From positions 489,501 through 553,500 of the forward strand of contig JAIGNY010000918.1 of NCBI GenBank assembly GCA_020152595.1: a stretch of DNA of 64,000 bases, in the 5' to 3' direction. The position numbers and the translations under genes were made by a program. The first letter of the stretch is position 1; each line of letters starts with the position of its first letter. The notes beneath the pieces are model-generated. The model made no database searches, had not been told where the DNA came from, and worked only from the letters and a program-made list of their open reading frames with translations. This DNA comes from Chiridota heheva (Eukaryota > Echinodermata > Holothuroidea > Apodida > Chiridotidae). Below are positions 34,700 to 45,483 of the stretch, piece by piece.

Positions 34700-36123
34700 A
34701 CTTTGATTGTTCATTATAATTTTCTTCACTCTGTAAGGGTGTTCTCCGGATTATTGATTTGTTTAATAATCACAAACAATCTCTTTCATATGACTTTTTC
34801 ATTCTTAAGTATGGTATTGATAATTATCCTTTCACCCTTTATTATGGTCTTTTAGATACCATATATCACACAGGATTGAAAACATCATTTAAGCAGTTAT
34901 AGGACTAATAATGATACCTCTATTGCTTTAAATCACATTCTGCAAATTCCCAAACCTTCTGTTATATTTACCTTTAGTTTAATTAAGTCTATCATTATCT
35001 TGCCCTCTTGTGTGATGTGTTGGTGTGATAAGTTTAATTTAAGCACTTCTCAGTGGTCAAATTCTTGCTCCCTTTTGTAGTGTAAGAGACAGTAAGATAA
35101 AGTTCTTTCAATAGCATAGTATTCATCGTATCTTAGACACTAATTACCTGTAAAGTCGTATGAATATCAGTTCTACCTCGCTTTGTACTTTTTGTAAGAC
35201 ACATGAGGAAGCAATCAGCCACCTTTTCTGGGAATGCCCTTTCACTTCAATCTTTTTACTAGATGTTGAACAAGCCGTTTTAGGTAGTCAATTTGTCTTT
35301 TCTCGTAGAGATCTGCTTTTCAGCTATAATATGACTAAATGTCATCCTTAAAACTTTTATATTTTTCATCTGAAGTATTACATTTTCAATAAACGTAGTA
35401 ATAATAATCCCCTAAGCTGCAATGAAGTCTTGTTTAAATTAAAGTTCTTACTTAGAGTTGAGAAGCATATTAGTGATTCCCCAACTAAGAGAAAGTGTAT
35501 CAGTTATACTACTTTAGAGAATGCCTTTTGTCCTATGCTGTTTGATAATACTTAGTGACTATTGTATCTTTTCCAATTAGGGTGAGTGAGGAGGTCACTA
35601 TCTTTTTTTCTTATTTGGGGGGAATAAATTTAATCCATTAGAAGTTATAGTTATGTAATATGTTTATAAATGTTGTTAAATATTTTTCATTTTTTATACA
35701 TAGATTACATATCCACAAGGTGATAAGTTTTAAGGTTTTTACACATAAATTCCATGGAGTGTTGTCAGTGATATATTATATACCATTACTATATTGGTGT
35801 ATTCTTAATTAAATGATTATACATGTTCAGATTAATTTCCCTATTGAGTTCATAATTTTGAGTTTTATTTTTTTCTTTGCTGAGGATATAAGGTTATTGT
35901 CATTTTTTTAATTTGCAAATTTCATAAGGTTATGCGAGTGTTATTCTCATCTACAGTTTGTATAAAACTATGAGGGGCGTCCTGATATTAATTCAATTTT
36001 ATGTTTGCATAAACAATGTTAATAATAAGAATGATTGTTAATTATTTTTTCTGTAAATGATGTATGATTTATTTTGTATGTATAAATATATACAAACGTG
36101 AATAAACTATGGAGAAAAAAAAA
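34700..36123 (+). pseudogene. L1/Tx1-like LINE 3' end, degenerate
   Basis: Conceptual plus-strand pieces give YDFFILKYGIDNYPFTLYYG, then STSQWSN, and at 35,160 SLCTFCKTHEEAISHLFWEC, the Cys-Cys-His-Cys zinc-binding segment (zf-RVT type) found after the RT of L1/Tx1-like LINEs. The downstream segment near 35,455-35,555 (LRVEKHISDSPTKRKC..) fits the end of such ORF2 proteins, followed by stops. AATAAA at 36,101 and an A-rich tail at 36,114-36,130 mark the 3' end. Upstream RT is not recognisable, so 5' extent is uncertain. Confidence 0.65.
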
Positions 36124-36439
36124 GAAAGGAAAACAAAAGTTACTTTGAAAGACATGTTTTATTCTGCATTGCTTTATTTGGACATATTTGCTGTGAAAAT
36201 GTGAGTTAATTTCTATTTTTTTTCCAATAATTCTAATGTATTCCATAAATTTCAGTGAAGTTGTGAGTCACCGAAACAGTCATGTGTAACATTTTTTACA
36301 TCATATAACATTACTGATATCTCATGCCATTTATATAACTGTTTTAATAACTGGTCGAATTTGTTCCTGATTATGTTAATTGATTTGCGAAAGTATATTG
36401 AACTCTAATGAGTATTCTATGACAGTCCAGTGAAATATT

Positions 36440-36530
36440 GGCATGAGTGCGTGCATGTGTGCGTGAGTGCATTTGTGCATGCATGCACGAGTGTATGCGT
36501 ACATACATACATACACACACCAGCATGATT
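36440..36530. repeat. Alternating purine-pyrimidine microsatellite
   Basis: GTGCGTGCATGTGTGCGTGAGTG grading to TACATACATACA and CACACACA, a mixed (GT)/(CATA) repeat of the type that can adopt Z-DNA. Confidence 0.8.
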
Positions 36531-36747
36531 ACAAAGGTTCCTTATGATATCCCATTGGAACCAAAAAAGCACAGAATTCTGCAAATAAGCAGAAGTGGCT
36601 TTTATCGCAGTGATATTTGTTCCATGGATGAAATACTAGAGTGATTGTCATTACTTATTTCCCATATGTGAGCCAAAGACTAAGACCTGAATGAGTCGAG
36701 TCATCCTAATTAAAACTTTACCCAGAATGATAATTGTATAAACTTAC

Positions 36748-36841
36748 CCGACAGTTAAGCCTGGTATTCCCAGCTGTAGCTTCTGATCCCATAGCTCTAG
36801 CTTCTTGTAAGCCATACCCTGGTCCTCAGATGATTCAGTCA
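36748..36841 (-). CDS. Likely internal coding exon, unknown protein
   Basis: 94 bp between an acceptor GGGCAAATGCAG and a donor GG|GTAAGTTT on the minus strand. The only sensible frame starts with two bases completing a codon, then TESSEDQGMAYKKLELWDQK followed by LQLGIPGLTV and two bases over. It is clearly less AT-rich than its surroundings, polar and helix-like in the first two-thirds, and lies in single-copy sequence. The pyrimidine tract before the acceptor is poor. Phase in 1, phase out 2. I do not recognise the family. Too short to appear in normal ORF scans. Confidence 0.5.
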
Positions 36842-37454
36842 CTGCATTTGCCCAATATCATGTCAGTACACACTGAGAGCAATGTATGTGACACAAATAG
36901 TTGTGCCCTTTAACAGCCTTCCTACAAAAAAAAAAAAACTCCCTTATTCACATTTCCTCTGCAGTAAATAGTGGCAACAATGCATTAAACCATCCATTTT
37001 GAGTCTTTTAACCAGGGTTGTGTTCCGAGAACTAGGTATGCCGGATACATTTAGAGACTTATCTTTACTAAGAATTGATGATGTTTCCAGGAAAGTGACA
37101 TTTAATGTTTCCCAAAAGTACTGTAGGTATGCACCTCACATTTAAGCAACTCTACATATTTGCAATTTTATTGCATTCTTCAAGTTTTAAAGAGTGAGAT
37201 TTTTCCTGTCTCCAATGGGTATTAACATTTGTGTATAATGGCTATAATCAGTTACCGTATGCCCTTCAAGGGTTAAGTTCAAAGAGTTGCTGGAGAGATT
37301 GATTGATGAGATGTACCAGTACACATCAACTGCCAGCAATATCTAATTATATTTATAAATAACTTACTCCAAAAGAACAAACAGTGCAATTAATCTACGA
37401 AAAGGTAAATTAAAAGAGGCAAAAGCAGTGCATCAACTCTACCCCGACTGTATT
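36842..37454. other. Anonymous sequence
   Basis: A-run at 36,927-36,938. Near 37,275-37,345 a plus-strand frame reads VKFKELLERLIDEMYQYTS to a TAA without a clear acceptor. I do not call it. Confidence 0.35.
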
Positions 37455-37622
37455 TCCTTCCACATGCCCTTATTTTCTTCTACCCTGCCCCTATTTTCTT
37501 CTACCTGCTCCTATTTTCTTCTACCTGCCCCTATTTTCTTCTACCTGCCCCTATTTTCTTCTACCCTGCCCCAATTTTCTTCCACCCTGCCCCTATTTTC
37601 TTCCACCTTGTTCCTTTTCCAC
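37455..37622. repeat. ~21-bp pyrimidine-rich minisatellite
   Basis: About eight units of CCCCTATTTTCTTCTACCTG with CTACC/CCACC and C-insertion variants. The plus strand is almost purely pyrimidine with A spacers. Confidence 0.85.
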
Positions 37623-38553
37623 AAATGATAAAAAAAACTAACTTTTAAAATTGTTTTATCTTCTTTTAATGCTGTTTACAATTTCCCAATAAAACAATTT
37701 CAGATACATGAAAAGTGCCACCAAATTCATGCTGCATGTCCCTTGCCACCTTGTCTTGTATATGTCATGTTTGTCTTTGCCACCCTACCCCCTTTCTGGT
37801 TCAAGCTAGGGGTTTGTATACTAATGGTGCAAAAGCTCCTCCCATACATTTGGTCTTGCTATCAGCTGACCACAGACCTGCAGTTGATAAATAATAAATC
37901 AAATAAGAAAAGCAAATGTTCATTATCTGTACTGGCTTGGTTTGGTTTGTTGATGTTTAACCACATTGAGGTGTATGAGTTGGGCAGAGGGGAGATGGAA
38001 GATTGAGAAGGGAAAAAAGGGGGAAATAGGGTGAACTTGGGAGACAAATTAAGGTAAAAAGAAAGGGGGGTGTAAGGTTAGATGTAGAATGGAAGTGAAA
38101 GGAAGATTAGATGTGGTCGAATAGGTTGTTGTTGTGGAAAAAGTTGATAATGTTGGGGGAAGGATTTTTTTTTAATAAATCCCAGATTGAGGTGGGTGAG
38201 GAGAGAAGAGGCCTTGAGTTCAAGCATCTGTACTCTTTGGAATAAAGAAGAAAAAAAAATACCAAATAAGCATAATACAAACAGAGGAGTCAAAATCAAT
38301 TTCTCATTCGATGCACAATCTGTTTTCATTCCTATATTTTGGAAAGTGTAAAGGCTAAATTATTCGTCCATTAATTACTTTCTGTGAAAATATGAATTAC
38401 TGGTACATTGGCAATAACTGGTACATTGACAGTACTATGTGCACTTTCCATTGTTAATTTACAGGCTTCTTATTGATGTACACCATCATATATGAATGAA
38501 GTCTAATGGTATAAAGCTAACATATTTGATGTACATGTACATCAAAAAGAGGC
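37623..38553. other. Anonymous, partly purine-rich sequence
   Basis: 37,980-38,230 is strongly purine-rich on the plus strand (GGGAGATGGAAG, GGGAAAAAAGGGGGAAATAGGG). No gene supported. A CACATTGAGG..GGGGAGATGG-like stretch shows no known motif. Confidence 0.4.
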
Positions 38554-39668
38554 AAAAGCACAGTGCAAAAGCACAGTGCAAAAGCACAGTGCAAAAGCAC
38601 AGTGCAAAAGCACAGTGCAAAAGCACAGTGCAAAAGCACAGTGCAAAAGCACAGTGCAAAAGCACAGTGCAAAAGCACAGTGCAAAAGCACAGCATAAAA
38701 AAGCACAGCGCAAAAGCACAGCGCAAAAGCACAGCGCAAAAGCACAGCGCAAAAGCACAGCGCAAAAGCACAGCGCAAAAGCACAGCGCAAAAGCACAGC
38801 GCAAAAGCACAGCGCAAAAGCACAGCGCAAAAGCACAGTGCAAAAGCACAGCGCAAAAGCACAGTGCAAAAGCACAGTGCAAAGCACAGTGCAAAGCACA
38901 GTATAAAGCACAGTGCAAAAGCACAGTGCAAAAGCACAGTATAAAAGCACAGTGCAAAAGCACAGTCAAAAAGCACAGTGCAAAAGCACAGTGCAAAACA
39001 GTGCAAAAGCACAGTGCAAAAGCACAGAGCAAAAGCACAGTGCAAAAGCACAGTGTAAAAGCACAGTGCAAAAGCACAGTGTAAAAGCACAGTAAAAGCA
39101 CAGTATAAAAGCACAGTGCAAAAAGCACAGTGTAAAAGCACAGTGCAAAAGCACAGTGTAAAAAGCACAGTGCAAAAGCACAGTGCAAAGCACAGTGCAA
39201 AAGCACAGTGCAAAAGCAGTGCAAAAGCACAGTGCAAAAGCACAGTGCAAAAGCACAGTGCAAAAGCACAGTGCAAAAGCACAGTGCAAAAGCACAGTGC
39301 AAAAGCACAGTGCAAAAGCACAGTGCAAAAGCACAGTGCAAAAGCACAGTGCAAAAGCACAGTGCAAAAAAAAAGCAAAGCACAGTGCAAAAGCACAGTG
39401 CAAAAGCACAGTGCAAAGCACAGTGCAAAAGCACAGTGCAAAAGCACAGTGCAAAAGCACAGTGCAAAGCACAGTGCAGAAGCACAGTGCAAAGCACAGT
39501 GTAAAAGCACAGTGCAAAAGCACAGTGCAAAAAGCACAAAAGCACAGCAAAAGTGCAAAAGCACAGTGCAAAAAGCACAGTGCAAAAGCACAGTGCAAAA
39601 AACACAGTGCAAAAGCACAGTGCAAAAGCACAGTGCAAAAGCACAGTGCAAAAGCAGTGCAAAAGCAC
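38554..39668. repeat. 13-bp minisatellite array (~85 units)
   Basis: Unit AAAAGCACAGTGC. Because 13 is not a multiple of three, every frame on both strands is open for hundreds of codons. The resulting Gln/Lys/His/Ser-rich and Cys/Leu/Phe-rich proteins are artefacts. A contiguous block at about 38,702-38,836 has GCGC in place of GTGC in ten-odd successive units. The right half has many units of 10-12 bp with deletions. Confidence 0.95.
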
Positions 39669-40331
39669 TGTACTGCTCTCAGTGATGTAGAATCCAGCAA
39701 AAATATTTAGCTAGGGGGCTTTCCATCTCTAATAATAAAAGTTATTGACAGCAGTAATGCTTACCTCCCCACCCCCCCTCCTCCTCTTACTTTTCACTGC
39801 TCCCTGAAAGATGGGTAGAAAGAATTAAGTAACAAGGAGCCATGAAAATTGTAGGTACTGTACAAGTAGCCTGGAATAATTAAATTCAAACATTGTAACA
39901 AAATTTTAGCTAAAAGGCCTCATGTCCCCTTAAAAATAGAGGGCTAGGGGGCACCTATATTCCTAGTTTGCAGACTTAATCTGAGTAAATGTACAAGATG
40001 TCAACAGTGAATTAATGCAGTGAGTAGAAGACCTGTGGGGATTTTCATGAGGGTTTCCCCAGGATTCATCTAAGCATATAACTATGATATTTGATTTTGT
40101 AAGCATGCACATGCTCTTTAAGATTTATCCAATTTTGAATACAATTTTGTACAGTTGCTCTGGTAAATGATTTTCCAACAGAATTAGATTATAAGTTATT
40201 TAGCTAAGGCCACGACACGTCCATAGAACTTTAAACATCTTTGTATGATGCACACCACTGATTCCTGCAGAACACAGATTTTCAATAAGACTTTTACATT
40301 GCCCACACACACCCAACTCATTTTACCTTAC
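39669..40331. other. Anonymous sequence
   Basis: On the minus strand, CCCATCTTTCAG|GGAGCAGTG (acceptor at 39,804) and GGGGAG|GTAAGC (39,765) frame a 39-bp open segment (GAVKSKRRRGGGE). The purine/G-run character makes coding doubtful, so it is not annotated as an exon. Confidence 0.35.
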
Positions 40332-40391
40332 CTGGAGTGTTGAGCCATATTCCATGAAGATCAAGATGTACAACCGGATGAACTTAAAGTG
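40332..40391 (-). CDS. Likely internal coding exon, unknown protein
   Basis: 60 bp, minus strand, acceptor TTATTTACCTTAAG| and strong donor CTCCAG|GTAAGGTAAAATG. Only one frame is open and it gives twenty codons with no phase offset: HFKFIRLYILIFMEYGSTLQ. The codons are balanced and the segment is GC-richer than both flanks. IFMEYGS superficially recalls the hinge region of protein kinases, but one 20-residue exon cannot support that assignment. Phase 0 in and out means it cannot directly join the exons at 59,853 (ends phase 1) or 36,841 (starts phase 1). Confidence 0.5.
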
Positions 40392-41103
40392 CTTAAGGTA
40401 AATAATTAAATCAACTTCTAGTATATCTTATCTTTTTTCTTTGGTAAATACGGAACCAAACTAGGATCATCCCACGTTAAACAAGAGTATTAAGCACTGA
40501 AGCTTTTGCTGCTCTTTTGATAATACAATTTGGATTTACAGCCCATCCTAAACATTCAAGTATTAAAGCTTTTCTTGATATTTTCATAATACAAATCAAA
40601 AATCTTATTCCGTTAAGGAGATAGAGTATTTAAGTTTAAAGTTTGGTATCATTTGTGTAGAAACGACTGAAATAAGACTAGTTGAGATGTCACAGCCTCT
40701 GATTCCTTCAAGGCTTTATGTATTCTATCATATTTTGTCTTGCGATGTTGTGGCTTAAAAAACATTGGATGTGTCAGGAAGTAGTATAATTGAATCTTGT
40801 AAGGATAGTTATAATTTACCACCCGACAAAAGTTCAAGGAAAAATAATTCAAATAGTGAAAAGTTTTTTTTAAATTCTTTAAAATGCATTAACAATTGTT
40901 AAGAATGTGAGGAATAGTCAGCCTTCCATAGTACGTACACCTACTACCCCAGTCATTTTATTAAAAATACAAGATAGATACATTTAAAACCTTTACAATA
41001 TTTCTTGGGCACTACTATTATAGAGAGGTGAACAAAATGCGTCAGAAGAAAGATTATTTCTGGCCAGTAAACCGGAAAAAAAGGACCCCACTTGTAGATT
41101 AAT
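40392..41103. other. Anonymous sequence
   Basis: No gene or repeat recognised. A 67-codon minus frame at 40,649-40,852 has no motif. Confidence 0.4.
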
Positions 41104-43299
41104 CTTGCACGATTTTACCCCAACGTGAAACCGGTCGGTTTTCAAAACAAACACCGGTTTTAACCAGAAAACTAATTTTTCACTTGTAATGTAAACAAGC
41201 CCTCAACATAAATTGCATTACAGTCACTACATGCAGTTTTTTGAGAGCAGCTAATGATGTTTGTATCACAGTATTTTCTGTAAATTATGTTGAAAATGAT
41301 AACGGAGGCATTGGTAGATAAAATGTATTAATAAACTGTTGTTTGCGTGTAAAGTGATTTTATTACCTCATTTGCCCCTCAAATGATGCCGATTCTAGCC
41401 CTTTGTCAGTCTAGGTCCGAAAGGCATTAAACAGTGTTCTTGATGTCCAAAGCCAGTTATGTTAAAAAGTTATGAAAAAGGCCATATTTGCTCACAATTT
41501 TTATTCATAGTGATTATTCAATTTTCTTTCATATAAAAAGAAAATAAATTTGTCGCAAAGTTATAAAACACATACAAATTAAGCCTCTAAATGCATCATT
41601 TTACGATGCGACGCTAGCCATCGTGTACTTGATCACGCAGTACAACTGTTGCTGATTTGCATATAACCTACAGTGGGAAAATCATACAGTTGAGATCCCA
41701 CCCACTTGATGCTCACATTTCATTCAAACATTAATATTCAACATTTATATTCAATAGACCTCCGTGGTGTAGTGATTAGTGCTTTGTCCTCTCACCCGCA
41801 CGTCCCGGATTCATATCCCAGTGGGTCTGCAACTAGGGAGTTCACAACTGGTTATCAAAGGCTGTGGCTATCTTGATATAATGTCCAGCACAGGATGCTT
41901 TCGGGAAGTGAAACCTTGCTAAGCTATGCTATGCTATAATATTATTAATTTATGCATACTAACAGGCTATCACCTAACGGGTCAACAAAAAACACATAAA
42001 TTTGTTTTACTTTGAACCAATGAAATCATTTGAGCTTGTACCCCCAAGCGAATCACACGTGCAATGGGTCAATTACATATATACACATGTGATTCACGGA
42101 AGATTCCATTGCTAGCGCTATTATGAGTAAACAGGGGAATGTAATACATGAAATCCTTTGTTCTTTTTTAATCTAAACAATTTTGACCACGACAGCTGTT
42201 TAAAAGTATATTTTACACATGAAAATGAGATCGGAAAGAAATAAAAACTTTTTGAGGGGGATGAATGGTCATTTTCTCTTGAGTTCTAATTGGTGAATCA
42301 TGTACCAGCTTCCTGGTAAGTGATACTGATAGCACAGGGATAATTTCTCTTCGTTTGCATCGTCTTATTCCATAACAATCACGCATTTTCACTCCTCTAA
42401 ACCATGCTCTTTATAGTGACGGTTTTTCTCAGATTCAAACTTAAATAACTTTCGAAAATATGATGCACAGCATCAAGGTACAAATTATCGGCCCTTATCG
42501 TCGGGCAAGTGAAAAAGATATAAATCACGCTAACTTGTTGTTAATGGTGCGTGGGACAAAATCACCCCTTGTGCTAATTTACATACAGTGGGAATAAAGT
42601 TCAACTTTTTTGACCAATGACGGCACTTTCCGAGTTACTACTTGCAGAAGTCACACTCATGAGTCATGATTCATTCATATCCAGGGGCCGTCGCGCTCAT
42701 ACACAATGTGTTGTAACTTGAAGTTAATGTAGTCTTGCACAGTGTACGTAGGGCGGGGTTGTTTATGAGTGAATGGTCTTGTGAGTTGTGATATTGTTAC
42801 CGCTGGGATTTATAATGGATTAACAAAGTATTTGACAGGACAAAAGGACTTGGGGAATAATGTTAAGGACTTGGAATAAAAGGTATTATAAAAAAAATGA
42901 GGGTACAGTTGTTTTGTTCATGGAAATATTAGCCTAGAAACAAGACATCGAGCAGATTCAAGCATGTTATTACAGCCCATATTACAGGTACATGTTATAT
43001 TTATGACTATGTATTTCCAAACATTCTCATTTCTCAATTTTTTTTTTTTTTGATCTGCATAAATATCACATATTTTCACAAATATATCAAAAGATACTTC
43101 AAAATACATTCTTACACAAAGCATGAACTTTCTTTTTATTGAAATAAAACCGATTTAAACCATTTTTTATTTTCTTTATTTTACTTTTTTTACAGTGATT
43201 TGCTTTTTTCGGTACTTCTATTTTTTCTTTTATAGATGAAACATGAATCAGACCAAAACAGAAACCGGTTTGAGTTACAAAACCGGTAGACCGTGCAAG
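41104..43299. mobile_element. Family B element, longest copy (~2.2 kb)
   Basis: Left end CTTGCACGATTTTACC and right end (reverse complement) CTTGCACGGTCTACC are inverted, each followed inward by ACCGGT motifs. 41,150-41,745 matches 22,955-23,600 and 41,937-42,150 matches 33,472-33,690 and 24,115-24,265. No transposase frame. No clean target duplication was found, so class is undetermined. A SINE (41,756-41,940) lies inside. The right half (42,150-43,260) is unique in this window and includes AP-1-like ATGAGTCATGATTCAT at 42,660. Confidence 0.55.
41756..41940 (+). mobile_element. tRNA-derived SINE
   Basis: The first 73 bases fold roughly like a tRNA: outer stem AGACC/GGTCT, A-box-like TGGTGTAGTGATTAG, a CTCTCAC loop like tRNA-Glu(CTC), and a B-box-like GGATTCATATCCC. 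Damage in the T-arm and anticodon stem rules out a functional tRNA. The body (AACTAGGGAGTTCACAACTGG..GGATGCTTTCGGGAAGTGAA) ends in GCTATGCTATGCTAT short repeats, a usual SINE tail. No target duplication was identified. Confidence 0.75.
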
Positions 43300-43715
43300 C
43301 TTATTGTAGATGCAGGGAAAGTGGGGGCAGCTCCCTGCTTGAATGCGTCAAAAAGCTACATTCTTTATGACTAAATAAAACTGGAAAAACTCTGGGAAAG
43401 AACTCCTGCAAAGAAGTGGGCATGAAGTGGATTAAAAGTGACTTAAAGTAATAAATGCATGGGGACTCTCTGGAGTAAAATTGTATTTGCTTTTCTAGTG
43501 TCAAAACAAGTCTTTAGTTATTATTTGGCCAAAAGAAAGTCGTATAATTACTAAATGGCAATGGAACTGTTTTCTGTTGTGGCCCTCAGGAAGGGACAGG
43601 ACTAGTATTGCTGATTACATGCTCAAAATCTGCCATCTTTTAATTGAGAATTATATTTAATATTTTATTTAATGAAAAAGTGTGGACTTAAGTGCTATTT
43701 AATAAAGGTTGTATT
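43300..43715. other. Anonymous sequence
   Basis: No feature recognised between the family B element and the TTAA-framed element. Confidence 0.4.
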
Positions 43716-43719
43716 TTAA

Positions 43720-44265
43720 AGAGGCGATATCATCATATGTGCACAATATTTAGAATTCCTTTCAAATTTTTTGATTGGTTGAAATTTTGCTGCGCGATTC
43801 GTTGTCTCGTATTGCAAGGTATATAGTTATTTAAAACGCCTTGAAGGTCACCACACGAGATAGCCCAGATGGTTGCGGCGATCGCAAATAACGTTCTTTT
43901 TTTCTTCAAATCATGTCATTAGTTCAAGCCCCGGTAAAATCGATTATTTTGACTTTTTGCTTTCATCTTCTTCTTTTTTCTCTCAGTAATTTTCATTTGG
44001 TGACTATATTGTAGTATTATAATACTAAAATTTCACTTTCGCTTTCTGGACAAAAAAGCATTGAAAAAAACAAATAAGTTTCTCGTCACAGTAACGTAAT
44101 GCACTGTGTATGTAATTCTGCACACACAACGTACATTCTAGTGTCTGGCTGTGCTGTGTGGTACAAACAGACAAAGGATCGGATCTTACTTCCACAACCG
44201 AAAGTGACGTCAAAATATAGTATCCCCCATTTTTTACCGTATTTTACTGAGACGAGCCTTCCTCT
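43720..44265 (+). mobile_element. TTAA-framed tRNA-like element, copy 1
   Basis: 546 bp between TTAA (43,716-43,719) and TTAA (44,266-44,269), starting AGAGGCGATATC and ending CCTTCCTCT. Collinear in inverse orientation with 63,388-63,924. Inside is a tRNA-like part: A-box TAGCCCAGATGG (43,861) and B-box AGTTCAAGCCC (43,921), followed by a T-rich stretch. The far half has conserved CACTTTCGGTTGTGGAAGTA-like, GACGTCA and GAGACGAGCCT words. Ends resemble a TTAA-type MITE and the interior a SINE, so the class is uncertain. Confidence 0.6.
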
Positions 44266-44340
44266 TTAACAGTTGCAACGCTGCAATTAATTTCAGCAAT
44301 GCTAATTAAGAAATTTATGGTGCTGTTTTCACTCTGAACT

Positions 44341-44505
44341 GCAATGGATCCATGATTCATGAAAATGATTCATAGGAAAAGGTAAGTATATATGGACCCT
44401 CTGATAATTGTCATGTTTTGAGGAAACTTGACAACAAACATATTGGATTATTGCCTTGGCTTTTGATGACTTGACACTTGACTCATTTTAGTTCTGATGA
44501 TTTGC
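44341..44505. repeat. Left arm of a 3.3-kb-spaced inverted repeat
   Basis: GGATCCATGATTCATGAAAATGATTCAT..GACCCTCTGATAATTGTCATGTTTTGAGGAAACTTGACAAC..CCTTGGCTTTTGATGACTT is present in reverse complement at 47,480-47,655. The last bases (GATTTGCAGAATACATT) are the reverse complement of a unit of the 45.5-47.5 kb array. Confidence 0.75.
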
Positions 44506-44514
44506 AGAATACAT

Positions 44515-45217
44515 TCAATTCTGAACAGAATTGGAGCTAACTACCCACTCAGGCAAACCATTGTACTCATTAACAACTCTTTGCGAAAAGCTAAAACGCT
44601 GAATATCTATCCGTGAGAGCTCTATGGTCAACTTCAAACTGTTACCACGTGTCACATGTGGATTAGCTGAAATATCAAGAAATAACAGGAAGTCAAACAA
44701 AGCATCACTTAAAGACTGGAACTTAAAAACCTGAATCATATCGCCACGTACTCTTCTCAACCCAAGCGTAGTTAAACGAAGAATTAGTAACCTAGATTCA
44801 TAAGAGAGATTCCTTACTTCGAAATAAGTCTAGTGGCTCTTCGCTGAATCTGCTTCAAAATGAACTTAACCTTCTCATTAAAAGGACTCCAAGCCTGAAT
44901 AGCATACTCAAGGTGAGGCCTGACTAACTGCTTATACAAATTAAGAACAACCTCTCTACAAAGAAAACAAAAATGTCTTCTAATCAAACCAAGCATCCTA
45001 TTTTCCCTTGCAGCTGCTAAAGCACACTGTTTAGAAGGCTTCAGATTGCTAGTAATGACAACACCTAGATCCCTTTCTTGATCAACACAACCAAGATTTG
45101 AACCATTCATGCAGTAATAAAAAGCCAACTTGTTCTGACCAAAATCAATAACGTTGCATTTATCAACATTGAATTACATCTGCCATGTTTGGGACCAAGA
45201 AACTAACTTATCCAGAT
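44515..45217 (-). pseudogene. CR1/L2-like LINE fragment, C-terminal half
   Basis: Minus-strand pieces: CVDQERDLGVVITSNLKPSK, LYKQLVRPHLEYAIQAWSPF, QIQRRATRLISK, then after a frameshift RRVRGDMIQVFKF, ANPHVTRGNSLKL and NGLPEWVVSSNS. It aligns along its whole length with 18,712-19,420, including flanking TGGATAAGTTAGTTTCTTGG and TTCAATGTTGATAAATGCAA. Fewer lesions than that copy, but frameshifted and 5' truncated, so inactive. Confidence 0.85.
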
Positions 45218-45483
45218 CAGCACATGGTTTGTATTCCCTTGTAGATACTAAATCCCAATATTAAATCCTGGTTAATCAATTCTGAAGCTTGTATTTGCTT
45301 AAAGACATCAGTGAACTGATAATGGAAGAGACTAAACACAGGAATTCACTTTAAAAGGGCAACACCTGCTAAATTCAAACCATACATACTGTATGTACTG
45401 TACATTAAACAGACTCTATGCACAGAGCAACCGGATGTGCTCACAGTTCAATGAAGAGTGCACTTGAGCCTTTCACCAAATCC

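Noticed and set aside
37275-37350. Plus-strand terminal exon reading VKFKELLERLIDEMYQYTS
   Set aside because: No convincing acceptor and the flanking CAGTTACCGTATGCCCTTCAAGGG looks repeat-like.
38486-39710. Long Cys/Leu/Phe and Gln/Lys/His frames on both strands
   Set aside because: Translations of the 13-bp array in all registers; no independent coding evidence.
39765-39803. 39-bp exon between two good-looking splice sites
   Set aside because: Product is a run of Arg/Gly from a purine/G tract; likely low complexity that mimics splice sites.
40332-40391. Protein kinase domain assignment from IFMEYGS
   Set aside because: A single 20-residue exon with no catalytic motif (HRD, DFG, GxGxxG) in the window is not enough.
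41756-41828. Functional tRNA-Glu gene
   Set aside because: Anticodon stem and T-arm are damaged and the segment continues into a SINE body with a short-repeat tail.
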